Assembly: GCF_030503615.1 (NCBI RefSeq)
Contig: NZ_CP129963.1
Span: forward strand, 3,782,001 to 3,846,000
From: Sphingobacterium sp. BN32
GTDB taxonomy: Bacteria > Bacteroidota > Bacteroidia > Sphingobacteriales > Sphingobacteriaceae
DNA length: 64,000 nucleotides
Direction: 5' to 3'
The notes under the pieces were generated by a model. That model worked only from the letters and a program-made list of their open reading frames with translations. It made no database searches and was not told the DNA's origin. Positions 1-7,705 of this stretch are shown here, one piece after another; the stretch's first letter is position 1; each line of letters starts with the position of its first letter. The position numbers were made by a program, and so were the translations under genes.

Positions 1-482
1 TCTGAATGATGATATTGGGGTGCCCCGTTATTCTTAAGGGCCATTCGTAGTGCCTTAAGATTAGCTGTTGACTGCATATGATTGGATACTTGATATCCAA
101 CGATCTTTTTGGTGTAAACGTCGATAATGAACACTCCATAGTAGAACCTATCGCCCACGTAGAAGTAGGTGATGTCCGATTGCCAAACCTGATTGGGAGT
201 CCCTACAACCAAGCCATTGATCAGATTAGGGTAGGCTGTGGAAAGCCCGCGAGTCGTCCTGCGATAGTTCTTCTTGACCTTCAATCGATATCCTAAAGAC
301 ATCATGGTCTCTATGAAACGATCTCTCCCCACAAAATCCGGACGGAGCATATAATACAGTTTTTCCACCCCACAACCGGGATGTTCCTTACGCACTTTAT
401 CCGCTTTTTCGATCAGCTCAGCGAATTGAACCTGATAACGGGAATGGCGAACAGCGCGCTGATGCACCGCCTGTTTGCTCAT
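1..482 (-). CDS. IS3-family transposase OrfB (partial)
   Basis: The minus strand reads as an integrase catalytic core (rve/DDE). After the N-terminal part (MSKQAVHQRAVRHSRY) comes the segment NQVWQSDITYFYVGDRFYYG, which holds the first catalytic Asp, then IIDVYTKKIVGYQVS. The frame leaves the window at QYHHS, just before the expected second Asp, so the second Asp and the Glu are not visible. The reading frame is open upstream of this ATG and lies -1 relative to OrfA, overlapping its stop at an A-rich stretch (GGAAAAATAG), so it may be made as an OrfAB frameshift fusion. It is not on the supplied ORF list because it is open at the edge. Confidence 0.8.
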   Translation of the reverse strand, partial: MSKQAVHQRAVRHSRYQVQFAELIEKADKVRKEHPGCGVEKLYYMLRPDFVGRDRFIETMMSLGYRLKVKKNYRRTTRGLSTAYPNLINGLVVGTPNQVWQSDITYFYVGDRFYYGVFIIDVYTKKIVGYQVSNHMQSTANLKALRMALKNNGAPQYHHS

Positions 483-517
483 ACCAACGGTTCTATAAAG
501 CTGATTGAGGGAATAAT

Positions 518-916
518 CTATTTTTCCTGCGTGTTCCCGGAACCATCCGATGGTGGGGTGTTGAAATTTTTTCTGATATCGACCTTAAGATCCTCTCCAG
601 CGATGTCGATCATCTTCTCCAAGAAATCGATCTTGATCTGCTTCTGGCCGATCATCCGCTCCAGTTCACGGATACGCTGTTCCATGGCTTTTACTTTGTG
701 GGTGCTACTTGATTTCATCTCCATTATACGTTGTCCTTTCTCATTAAAGTTAGAAAATTTATAGATCCAATTATAGATCGTGGGATTACTTATTCCATAA
801 AGCCGCTCTAACTGTAGAACACTCAACTTCCCACTCTCAAATAGGGAAACTATTTCCCGCTTAAAATCATCAGAATAAACCCGTGATTTCCTGATTAACC
901 GCAAATTTGTTTGCAT
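518..916 (-). CDS. IS3-family transposase OrfA
   Basis: A 132-residue protein. The N-terminal half is a helix-turn-helix that would bind the terminal repeats (YSDDFKREIVSLFESGK, then LERLYGISNPTIYNWIYKF). The C-terminal half is a leucine-rich coiled coil (residues about 75-105, MEQRIRELERMIGQKQIKID) of the kind used for OrfA/OrfAB multimerisation. The length is normal for IS3 OrfA proteins (about 90-140). The stop codon falls in the A-rich region where a -1 shift would join it to OrfB. Confidence 0.85.
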   Translation of the reverse strand: MQTNLRLIRKSRVYSDDFKREIVSLFESGKLSVLQLERLYGISNPTIYNWIYKFSNFNEKGQRIMEMKSSSTHKVKAMEQRIRELERMIGQKQIKIDFLEKMIDIAGEDLKVDIRKNFNTPPSDGSGNTQEK

Positions 917-1022
917 TTAGTACCTCCATTTTGTGGTCAACCTATTTCAGGGATGGACAATTGATACTGATAGACCGTGATGGAGCCGTTATTCACTTTA
1001 GATAACTAAAGTTGCTATTTTC

Positions 1023-1170
1023 TTATATCTAACAACTCATGTCTAATATCTGAACTAAAAAAGCCCCTAGAAATAATTCTAGAGACTTAAAATATCTTCG
1101 ACAATAACTTATCAATCATTAGACGTCTAGAAATTTCTAATGTCTAATATCTTACATCTAATATCTAGAC
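1023..1170. repeat. Degenerate TCTAATATC simple repeat
   Basis: Between the IS end and hemD there are two clusters of near-identical short words: ATATCTAACAACTCATGTCT and TAATATCTGA around 1024-1053, and TCTAATGTCTAATATC followed by TTACATCTAATATCTAGAC around 1136-1168. The unit is approximately TCTAATA or TCTAATGTC. A related phrase (GTCTAATATCTGA) recurs at about 48280 in the porX-tsaE spacer. No coding potential is seen. Confidence 0.55.
1057..1088 (-). terminator. Probable terminator of the DUF4271-hemD operon
   Basis: On the minus strand AAGTCTCTAGAA, a TTAT loop and TTCTAGGGGCTT form a 12-bp stem with two G.T wobbles, followed by a run of T. It lies about 85 bases past the hemD stop. 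Confidence 0.6.
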
Positions 1171-1172
1171 TA

Positions 1173-1940
1173 CTATTTATTCACTTGCTTAATATACTGC
1201 TCGATTGCCATCGTCATGCTTGGAGCATTCGGAGTTGGAGCAGGGATATCAAGAATAAGGTCATGATCTAGAAGCGCCTGTTGCGTGCTGGAGCCGAAAG
1301 CTGCGATGCGCGTTTTGTTCTGCACGAAATCAGGGAAGTTTTCGTATAATGACTGCACGCTTGAAGGGCTGAAGAACACGATAATATCGTAGAACACATC
1401 CTTTAGATCTTTGATGTCGCTGATCACCGTTCTGAATAATACGGCCGGTGTAAAATCATATCCATTTTCCTGCAACCAACGTTGTGTTTCTTCGTTTGCT
1501 ACGTCAGAGCATGGGAATAAGAACTTCTCTTTATTGTGCTTTTTCAACACGTCTTCCAGATCTTTTGCAGTTTGCTTCCCGAAGAAAATCTTACGCTTGC
1601 GGTACTGTATGTATTTCTGTAAATATAGAGCAATGGTTTCGGAGATACAGAAATATTTCATCTCTGCGGAAACTTCAAAACGCATTTCTTCACAAACTCT
1701 AAAGAAGTGATCCACAGCATTTTTACTCGTAAAAATCACTGCAGTATGGTCCGCAAAGTTTACCTTATCTTTTCGTACATCTTTAGCCGGAACGCCCTCC
1801 ACATGGATAAAACCGCGGAAGTCCAATCGTAGATTGTATTTCTCAGCTAAGGTGAAGTAGGGAGATTTATCGTTTTCAGGTTTTGGTAAAGTAACAAGAA
1901 TGCTCTTTACTTTTTTGGATCTTTCTACATCAATCTGCAT
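1173..1940 (-). CDS. hemD: Uroporphyrinogen-III synthase
   Basis: A 255-residue protein of the HEM4 fold. It would cyclise hydroxymethylbilane with inversion of ring D to give uroporphyrinogen III, in cytosolic heme synthesis. Family-typical features are ILVTLPKPEN at the start, VIFTSKNAVDHFF (about 68-80), ISETIALYLQKY in the middle and FFSPSSVQSL near 190, which belong to the two alpha/beta lobes. HemD sequences diverge strongly, so the call also rests on context: the gene lies 10 bases after a DUF4271 gene, an arrangement common in Bacteroidetes. A terminator-like hairpin follows. Confidence 0.85.
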   Translation of the reverse strand: MQIDVERSKKVKSILVTLPKPENDKSPYFTLAEKYNLRLDFRGFIHVEGVPAKDVRKDKVNFADHTAVIFTSKNAVDHFFRVCEEMRFEVSAEMKYFCISETIALYLQKYIQYRKRKIFFGKQTAKDLEDVLKKHNKEKFLFPCSDVANEETQRWLQENGYDFTPAVLFRTVISDIKDLKDVFYDIIVFFSPSSVQSLYENFPDFVQNKTRIAAFGSSTQQALLDHDLILDIPAPTPNAPSMTMAIEQYIKQVNK

Positions 1941-1950
1941 AAATTCTTTC

Positions 1951-2928
1951 TTATTTACTAAGTGCTCTAACTAATATTAAAATAGGTGCTAGTTCGAGAC
2001 TGCAAAGATAAAGAATTAAATAAAAAATCGAAAACTTGAAATTCCCGAACAGGTGTAAAGCAGTCCGTAGGAAGCGGTAAGTGAATAAAATTATTATTAA
2101 AACAATGTAAACAACCGTAATAAATTGAAAATATTCAACCGGTACGAACAGCAGAGCCAACAAGAAGGGCATCAATAAAAACATACTGTTAAAATAGACG
2201 AGGTACAGTACTGCAACATACTCACGCACAATCTTTTCTAAAGAAAATATAAAAGATACAAAGCGAATAATTAAAATCTTAGCAATGAATAAAGCCGCAA
2301 CGAAAATTGCATTTTTTATAAAATTCTCAAAAGTAAGATAATTTTTGTCGCTGAAACTCGACATAACCAACACAATGAAGAGACCGAGCGACAGGCTAAA
2401 CAAGGCATACAGAAAAATATAGGGCCAGGAAGTCGCCAAATTATCCTCTTTACTAACTTGTAATAACAACCTCTCCTTGTAATAAGCATCGACGATCGTA
2501 CGCAATTCCATCGGGAAAACGATGCGTATAATCGCTAAAATTAAGAATAGGAAGAAAACAACAAGCAGCACCCAAATCGGACGCTCCGCTTTGAACTTCC
2601 CCGAAACAATCCCCTCCGCACTCGTAGATGCTTGTAATCGTTCCACACCAAACAACAAGTCATAGTGTCCAACTTCCAGCTGTTGCTGAAGACGCTCTGT
2701 TAAGAAATTATTATCTTTCCTTAAACCGGGGATGATTTCAGTATATTTAAATGCTGAATCCAAGGAGTCTAACGGCGAATCCTGTGCTAAACTATCGCTA
2801 ACTAGTAGACTATCAGCAGGTAAGCCCGACTGCGTCGCTCTTACCGGTACAGTAGCAGTACCTTGTTGGGCAAAACCAAACAATACCGTACAAATTAATA
2901 GAAAACTGAATAGCACACGATGTTTCAT
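1951..2928 (-). CDS. DUF4271 membrane protein
   Basis: A 325-residue inner-membrane protein. I start it at the ATG at 2928 (MKHRVLFSFLLICTVLFGFAQQ), which gives a clean signal peptide; the longer frame to 3015 would overlap the divergent tag gene and is less likely. A variable periplasmic part (about 25-110) is followed by seven or so hydrophobic segments between about 115 and the C-terminus, for example WVLLVVFFLFLILAIIRIV and FSIFYLILYLCSLELAPILI. The conserved C-terminal half is the DUF4271 domain. Its function is unknown. Pairing with hemD is typical of Bacteroidetes but does not prove a heme role. Confidence 0.8.
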   Translation of the reverse strand: MKHRVLFSFLLICTVLFGFAQQGTATVPVRATQSGLPADSLLVSDSLAQDSPLDSLDSAFKYTEIIPGLRKDNNFLTERLQQQLEVGHYDLLFGVERLQASTSAEGIVSGKFKAERPIWVLLVVFFLFLILAIIRIVFPMELRTIVDAYYKERLLLQVSKEDNLATSWPYIFLYALFSLSLGLFIVLVMSSFSDKNYLTFENFIKNAIFVAALFIAKILIIRFVSFIFSLEKIVREYVAVLYLVYFNSMFLLMPFLLALLFVPVEYFQFITVVYIVLIIILFTYRFLRTALHLFGNFKFSIFYLILYLCSLELAPILILVRALSK

Positions 2929-2974
2929 GAATGCCGTAAAGTTAGAATAAAATAATCGCTTTAGAAATTGAAAA

Positions 2975-3541
2975 ATGAGCAATAAAGAGCTAGTTCGCTG
3001 TGGCTGGTGCGGCAATGATGCCGAGTATCAAGCCTACCACGATCAGGAGTGGGGAAAACAAGTGAGGGACGACAAAACACTATTTGAGTTTCTCATCCTG
3101 GAATCTGCACAAGCAGGTTTAAGCTGGATTACGATCCTACGACGTCGGGAAAACTACAGAAAGGCATTTGCCGATTTCGACGTGGCAAAAGTTGCGGCAA
3201 TGACAGAGAAAGACCAGGAACGCTTATTACAAGATCCAGGAATTATCAGGAATAAGCTCAAAATTAAAACAACGATCAGCAACGCGCAGATCTTTATGGA
3301 TATTCAAAAGGAGTTCGGAAGTTTCTACAACTATCTGTATTCGTTTATGCCCGATCAAAAGCCAATCATCAATAGCTATGCGGACTACCGTGAGGCGCCA
3401 GCGACCTCCCCTATTTCTGATGCCATTGCCAAGGACTTAAAGAAAAGAGGAATTCGGTTTTTTGGAACCACCATATGCTACGCCTATATGCAGGCGGTAG
3501 GCATGGTCAACGACCATATGCTTAGCTGCTCTTTTCGCTAA
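2975..3541 (+). CDS. tag: DNA-3-methyladenine glycosylase I
   Basis: A 188-residue base-excision enzyme that removes 3-methyladenine from alkylated DNA. The Tag family zinc site is intact: Cys9 (RCGWCG), His22 (YHDQEWG), His181 and Cys185 (NDHMLSCSF). The aromatic and acidic substrate pocket region ESAQAGLSWITILRRRENYR is also clear. It is transcribed divergently from the DUF4271 gene. Its last 20 bases overlap the 3' end of hpt on the other strand. Confidence 0.93.
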   Translation: MSNKELVRCGWCGNDAEYQAYHDQEWGKQVRDDKTLFEFLILESAQAGLSWITILRRRENYRKAFADFDVAKVAAMTEKDQERLLQDPGIIRNKLKIKTTISNAQIFMDIQKEFGSFYNYLYSFMPDQKPIINSYADYREAPATSPISDAIAKDLKKRGIRFFGTTICYAYMQAVGMVNDHMLSCSFR

Positions 3542-4082
3542 GCTGCGGATCAAACTGCTTATAGATGTGCTGTAGGTTTCGACATTGACCGTTGTAGTCC
3601 AGGCCATAGCCTACGACAAACTCCTTCTCGATCTCGAAACCTACATACATGATATTATCAAAAGTATACAACAAGCAATCGGGTTTCATCAGCAATGTTG
3701 CGACAGAAATACTCGCCACCTGAAGCCTTTCCAAAGCCTCAATCGTATGCACCAACGACTTACCTGTATCGACGATATCTTCTACAATCACCACATGGCG
3801 CCCTGTCAGATCCATACCCACACCGATCAACTCCGAGATACGGCCCTGGTCTGTGCCAGAATAGGATGCTAATTTAACAAATGACATTTCGCAGGGTATA
3901 TGGACTTGCTTCATCAAATCTGCCATAAACATAAAACAACCATTCAGCACCCCAATAAAGACCGGATGCTTATCCTCGTAACGAAGATTGATATCAATTC
4001 CGATAAGTCGGATACGCTTTTGAATCTGATCATAATCGATCATCAACTCAAAATGCAGGTCGTCTATAATGATGTTTTTCAT
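3522..4082 (-). CDS. hpt: Hypoxanthine phosphoribosyltransferase
   Basis: A 186-residue purine-salvage enzyme converting hypoxanthine or guanine plus PRPP to IMP or GMP in the cytosol. The PRPP-binding loop VVIVEDIVDTGKS is at residues 97-109, with the paired acidic residues Glu101-Asp102. GVLNGCFMFMADL (about 44-56) is the pyrophosphate-binding loop region. It begins two bases after the stop of the GT51 gene, so the two are probably co-transcribed. The 3' end overlaps tag tail-to-tail. Confidence 0.92.
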   Translation of the reverse strand: MKNIIIDDLHFELMIDYDQIQKRIRLIGIDINLRYEDKHPVFIGVLNGCFMFMADLMKQVHIPCEMSFVKLASYSGTDQGRISELIGVGMDLTGRHVVIVEDIVDTGKSLVHTIEALERLQVASISVATLLMKPDCLLYTFDNIMYVGFEIEKEFVVGYGLDYNGQCRNLQHIYKQFDPQLSEKSS

Positions 4083-4084
4083 GC

Positions 4085-6160
4085 TTAGTTTTCCTCTTTG
4101 TTTTCTTCCTTGCCAAATAGCCGCTCACGAATAGACTTGCGCAATTGGTCTTCTAAGTCCATTTCTTCGGCCATATCTTTGATATCATCGAAAGATGCCG
4201 CCGTATCCACAGTGCCTTTCGGACGTGGCGGACGTAGATTCGGCTGCAATTGCACCTGATAGAATCCGTAGTTTGCAGGGACGTTCTCATTATCCAATTG
4301 TTGCATTTTGTTCATGATGTACCCGTAGGTATTAAAATGTTTCATGACCCAGGGTTTTAACTGACCTGTATACTCAAATGAGGACAATCCTGTTTTCGGT
4401 CTGGGAATAATGCTCGACAAGAACAAACTCTCGCCGATGGTAATTTCCGAAGGTTTCTTCCCAAAATAATACTTCGACGCTTCGGCAATCCCGTAGACAT
4501 TTTTGCCCCATTCAATCACGTTCAGGTAAATCTCCAATAAGCGGTCCTTACTGACCTGCCCCGATTGCTCCATCAGCCAAACGAGAAGGATTTCCTCAAA
4601 CTTGCGCATCATCGTTTTGTTCCTATTCAGATAAACATTTTTAACCAATTGCATTGAGATGGTACTGGCACCGCGCTTGAATTTCTTCTCTTTGATATTT
4701 GTAACGATCGATAATTGGAAGGCTTCCAGCTCGAATCCCTTATGCTTGTAAAAGAAAGGATCCTCCGTGTTCAACACCGTCTTCTTTAAAATCGACGAAA
4801 CCTGATCCAAGGGTGTAAACATCGGATTTGCAGGACCTACCACGATATCGCGTAGTTTTGTCGTATCATCATAAGCTTCATAAACGAAAGGTTGATTCAA
4901 GGCAGCAATATCAGCCTTGCCCCATTTGACGACTTTCAAAGCGGCATCATCGATCTTGGAGCTGAATTTCAGCTGATCGGGATCATCCAAATCAACCTCA
5001 AAATCCATGTCATATTGTATATCTCCTTCTACCTGCAAACCGTCTAACTGGTCAAACAAACCTTTTGGTATGGCATCAAAAAAGTTCTGCGCCTTGAATT
5101 TGCCCGTGTGCACCGCCATACTCAATATCTTCTTCGGCTTTCGCGTATATTTTAAGCGAGGTTCGAAAGAAAAATCTTTGACTTGCACTTTCGTGCCCTC
5201 GATTAACTGAATCGTATTCTCGGACACTTGAAATCCGCCAAGCGCCGAACCTTCGGGAAGAACGATTTGCTCACCCGACAGGCGCCGCTGATAAACCTTT
5301 AGGTTTTTTGTAGACCAGCCGCCCAACACTTCCAGCACATCTTTCCCCTTTCGAGAAACATCGTAGAGGTGAAAAGCGAGTTCATCAAAACTAACCTGAA
5401 GCCCATATTTTCTGCGCAGGAATGGTAACTCGGCATCCTTATTATCCGAAGTGATTTTAACACTCAGGGTCTGTTTATCTGGATTAACCTCACCACTGAA
5501 ATTCCATTTCGCATCCTGCTCGTTCAAGAATACATCTACATCATAATCGCCATTATCAATCTCCCCAACAGGAATACGCACCATCTGTGTCCCGGAGCTA
5601 TCCTGATAGGACAGGTTCACATTGCTCAGGCTCAAATCGCGAGGAACTTTCAAAAAAACTTGCTTAATCAATCGATCCACAGTCTCGGCCAATGTTCTGC
5701 TGCTCGTATCTACAGCGGTTGAATCCTTAGCTTTCTTTCTAAATAAAAAATCATAGTTCGATGTACTGTCGGCTTTCAATAAGGTGATATCGGCATTTTC
5801 CATTTCGAGGGATCCCAATTTGATGGTTCCCGAAATTAGCGGAAAGAGCTTCACCGACACTTTGAACTTATCCATTGCCGCTAACTGATCTGCAGAGTCC
5901 GGAACGACACGTACTTTTTGGAACTCCACCGTAGTCAAGCCGGCAAAATCATAGCTCCCAATACGTAGGTCGAGCTGATAATCCTCCTTCAATTTCTGCT
6001 TCACTTTCAGGACCGCCTGATCCAACATTTTCCCGCGAACAGACAGTCCCCAGAATAATCCAACGAGGAAAATTCCTAGAACTGTACCCAGCGAAATTAA
6101 AAACCATCGCTTCCGCAAGAACGAAAAATCAAGCTTCTTCAACCATTCTTTTACCAGCAT
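4085..6160 (-). CDS. Membrane-anchored GT51 peptidoglycan glycosyltransferase, no transpeptidase
   Basis: A 691-residue protein with one N-terminal membrane segment (about 17-38) and a long extracytoplasmic part. The GT51 domain lies around residues 455-620: TEDPFFYKHKGFE holds the catalytic Glu (about 466), GASTISMQLVKNVYLNR is motif 2, MRKFEEILLVWLMEQ is motif 3 and KDRLLEIYLNVIEWG is motif 4. No penicillin-binding transpeptidase motifs follow, so it resembles MtgA in activity (polymerising lipid II). The roughly 400-residue region between membrane anchor and GT51 is not a domain I recognise. The C-terminal tail (about 645-691) is acidic and low in complexity. hpt follows directly. Confidence 0.85.
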   Translation of the reverse strand: MLVKEWLKKLDFSFLRKRWFLISLGTVLGIFLVGLFWGLSVRGKMLDQAVLKVKQKLKEDYQLDLRIGSYDFAGLTTVEFQKVRVVPDSADQLAAMDKFKVSVKLFPLISGTIKLGSLEMENADITLLKADSTSNYDFLFRKKAKDSTAVDTSSRTLAETVDRLIKQVFLKVPRDLSLSNVNLSYQDSSGTQMVRIPVGEIDNGDYDVDVFLNEQDAKWNFSGEVNPDKQTLSVKITSDNKDAELPFLRRKYGLQVSFDELAFHLYDVSRKGKDVLEVLGGWSTKNLKVYQRRLSGEQIVLPEGSALGGFQVSENTIQLIEGTKVQVKDFSFEPRLKYTRKPKKILSMAVHTGKFKAQNFFDAIPKGLFDQLDGLQVEGDIQYDMDFEVDLDDPDQLKFSSKIDDAALKVVKWGKADIAALNQPFVYEAYDDTTKLRDIVVGPANPMFTPLDQVSSILKKTVLNTEDPFFYKHKGFELEAFQLSIVTNIKEKKFKRGASTISMQLVKNVYLNRNKTMMRKFEEILLVWLMEQSGQVSKDRLLEIYLNVIEWGKNVYGIAEASKYYFGKKPSEITIGESLFLSSIIPRPKTGLSSFEYTGQLKPWVMKHFNTYGYIMNKMQQLDNENVPANYGFYQVQLQPNLRPPRPKGTVDTAASFDDIKDMAEEMDLEDQLRKSIRERLFGKEENKEEN

Positions 6161-6275
6161 AAATAGACCGTTTCTTCAATATTAATTCGATAAAAATAGA
6201 TAAAATTCATTAAAAACATCTTTATGACATGATATTGTCCTTCTTTCCTTAAGTTTGTATGAATATTGTGAAACC

Positions 6276-7337
6276 ATGATTACAAAACAACAAATCCTAG
6301 ATGCTTTGAGTAATGTGGAAGAGCCTGATCTGAAGAAAGATTTAGTCACTCTAAACATGATTGAAAACATCGAAATTCTACCTAATAAGATAAAATTCGA
6401 CGTTGTACTTACCACTCCAGCTTGCCCACTAAAAGGCCATATAGAACATGCTTGCCGCAACGCTATTGCCTTTTTTGTGTCTAAGGATGTGGACGTAGAA
6501 ATCAACATGACTGCACGTGTCCGCCCTGTGGAAAACGCTCAACTAAAGAACATCAAAAATATCGTATTAGTATCCTCTGGAAAAGGGGGCGTCGGTAAGT
6601 CAACCGTCGCAGCAAATCTAGCATTGGCGCTATCGCAGACCGGAGCAAAAACAGGCTTGTTGGATGCAGATATTTACGGCCCTTCGGTGCCTATCATGTT
6701 TGGATTGGACGGCGCAAGACCGGAATCCACACAGACCGCCGACGGACAAACCAAGATTGTTCCCATCGAAAAATTCGGATTGAAATTATTGTCAATCGGA
6801 TTTTTTACAGACCCGAACCAGCCTATTCCTTGGCGCGGCCCGATGGCTACTTCAGCAATCAAACAGCTATTCAATGATACCGATTGGGGCGAATTGGACT
6901 ATTTAGTGGTCGATATGCCTCCGGGCACGGGTGATATACATATTACGGTGGCTCAACAATACCCTATTTCGGGTGCTGTCATCGTGACCACACCACAACA
7001 AGTGGCGCTTGCCGACGCGATCAAGGGTATGGCGATGTATCAGATGGAGGGCGTGCAAGTACCGATCTTAGGTGTCATCGAAAACATGGCATACTTTACT
7101 CCTGCCGAACTTCCGGACAACAGATATTACATCTTCGGAAAAGATGGCGGAAAACGCCTTGCCGAACAGAACAATGTGCCGTTTATCGGAGAGATTCCTT
7201 TGGTGAAAGCCGTTGCCGATGCGGGTGATAACGGATTTCCGGTAGCCTTAGATGCTGATGATCCTGTAACGAAGTCCTTCGCAAGTATTGCTGGACGCGT
7301 AGCACAGGAACTGAGCATTCTTGCCGCAACGGTATAA
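6276..7337 (+). CDS. mrp: Mrp/NBP35-type P-loop ATPase (iron-sulfur carrier ApbC)
   Basis: A 353-residue protein counted from the ATG at 6276 (MITKQQILDAL); an in-frame ATG at 6255 exists but the shorter start fits the family. Residues 1-90 are a MIP18/DUF59 domain. The ParA-like ATPase domain carries the deviant Walker A GKGGVGKS at 102-109 and MPPGTGDIHIT as a later nucleotide-binding motif. It is expected to bind and transfer Fe-S clusters. The CxxC pair present in E. coli-type Mrp is not seen: the corresponding stretch reads ENMAYFTPAELPDNRYYIFG (about 269-288). A terminator hairpin follows. Confidence 0.9.
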   Translation: MITKQQILDALSNVEEPDLKKDLVTLNMIENIEILPNKIKFDVVLTTPACPLKGHIEHACRNAIAFFVSKDVDVEINMTARVRPVENAQLKNIKNIVLVSSGKGGVGKSTVAANLALALSQTGAKTGLLDADIYGPSVPIMFGLDGARPESTQTADGQTKIVPIEKFGLKLLSIGFFTDPNQPIPWRGPMATSAIKQLFNDTDWGELDYLVVDMPPGTGDIHITVAQQYPISGAVIVTTPQQVALADAIKGMAMYQMEGVQVPILGVIENMAYFTPAELPDNRYYIFGKDGGKRLAEQNNVPFIGEIPLVKAVADAGDNGFPVALDADDPVTKSFASIAGRVAQELSILAATV

Positions 7338-7362
7338 CGAATGATCTATAAAAAATTAATAA

Positions 7363-7389
7363 GGGCGACCAACATTGGTCGCCTTTTCT
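7363..7389 (+). terminator. Rho-independent terminator after mrp
   Basis: GGCGACCAA and TTGGTCGCC form a GC-rich stem followed by TTTT, 25 bases after the mrp stop. Confidence 0.8.
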
Positions 7390-7406
7390 ATGGAACTGGA
7401 ATAAGT

Positions 7407-7500
7407 TAAAGCCCTTTCAAACCCAATGTAAAACCCATACAAACCCCAATCAAGCCCGCTCTGGAAGGGCTATGCATTGGGTTTACATAGGCTTTGAAAA
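7407..7500 (-). repeat. Intergenic hairpin repeat, copy A (inverted)
   Basis: Read on the minus strand it contains AAACCCAATGCATAGCCCTT, CCAGAGCG, TTGATTGGGGTTTGTATGGG and TTTACATTGGGTTTGAAAGG. Blocks matching these recur in the same order at 23698, 48468 and 62871. It lies between the convergent 3' ends of mrp and susD. An ORF that can be drawn through it (7406-7672) is not a gene. Confidence 0.75.
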
Positions 7501-7654
7501 AGGAGCGACTGCTTTTTGTGCAGAATTGCTTCTGTAGGCATTCGGAAAATGAACAGTGTTGAGCTGAAATTGACACAAAAAGTGTGTGCATTTTTCCATT
7601 GAAAACTCCAGCTAGATTGAAGGTGCATAATCTCCGTTGAAGACTGATACTTTC

Positions 7655-7685
7655 AAAAAAAAGGCCTCGCAATTTGCGAGGCCTT
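7655..7685 (-). terminator. Terminator of the first susCD operon
   Basis: On the minus strand AAGGCCTCGC, a short loop and GCGAGGCCTT form a perfect 10-bp stem followed by a run of T. It begins about 20 bases past the susD stop. Confidence 0.85.
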
Positions 7686-7705
7686 TTCTATTTAGAAAAA
7701 TCAAA

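Larger units (their letters stand above)
1..959 (-). mobile_element. IS3-family insertion sequence, cut by the window edge
   Basis: The stretch carries the two overlapping-type reading frames of an IS3 element on the minus strand: a small helix-turn-helix OrfA and an integrase-like OrfB in the -1 frame. The outer end is probably near 959, where the minus strand begins TGTCCATCCCTGAAATAGG shortly before OrfA; the other end lies outside the window. The end position is inferred from where non-IS sequence begins, because no second terminal repeat is available for comparison. Confidence 0.8.

Noticed and set aside
381..764. Open frame on the plus strand through the IS3 element
   Set aside because: It is antisense to OrfA/OrfB, both of which carry family motifs.
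6182..6508. Open frame on the minus strand opposite the start of mrp
   Set aside because: It is antisense to the well-supported MIP18 domain of Mrp and has no recognisable features.
7406..7672. Frame of 88 codons between mrp and susD
   Set aside because: It runs through the hairpin repeat and the terminator; the peptide reflects the repeat sequence.
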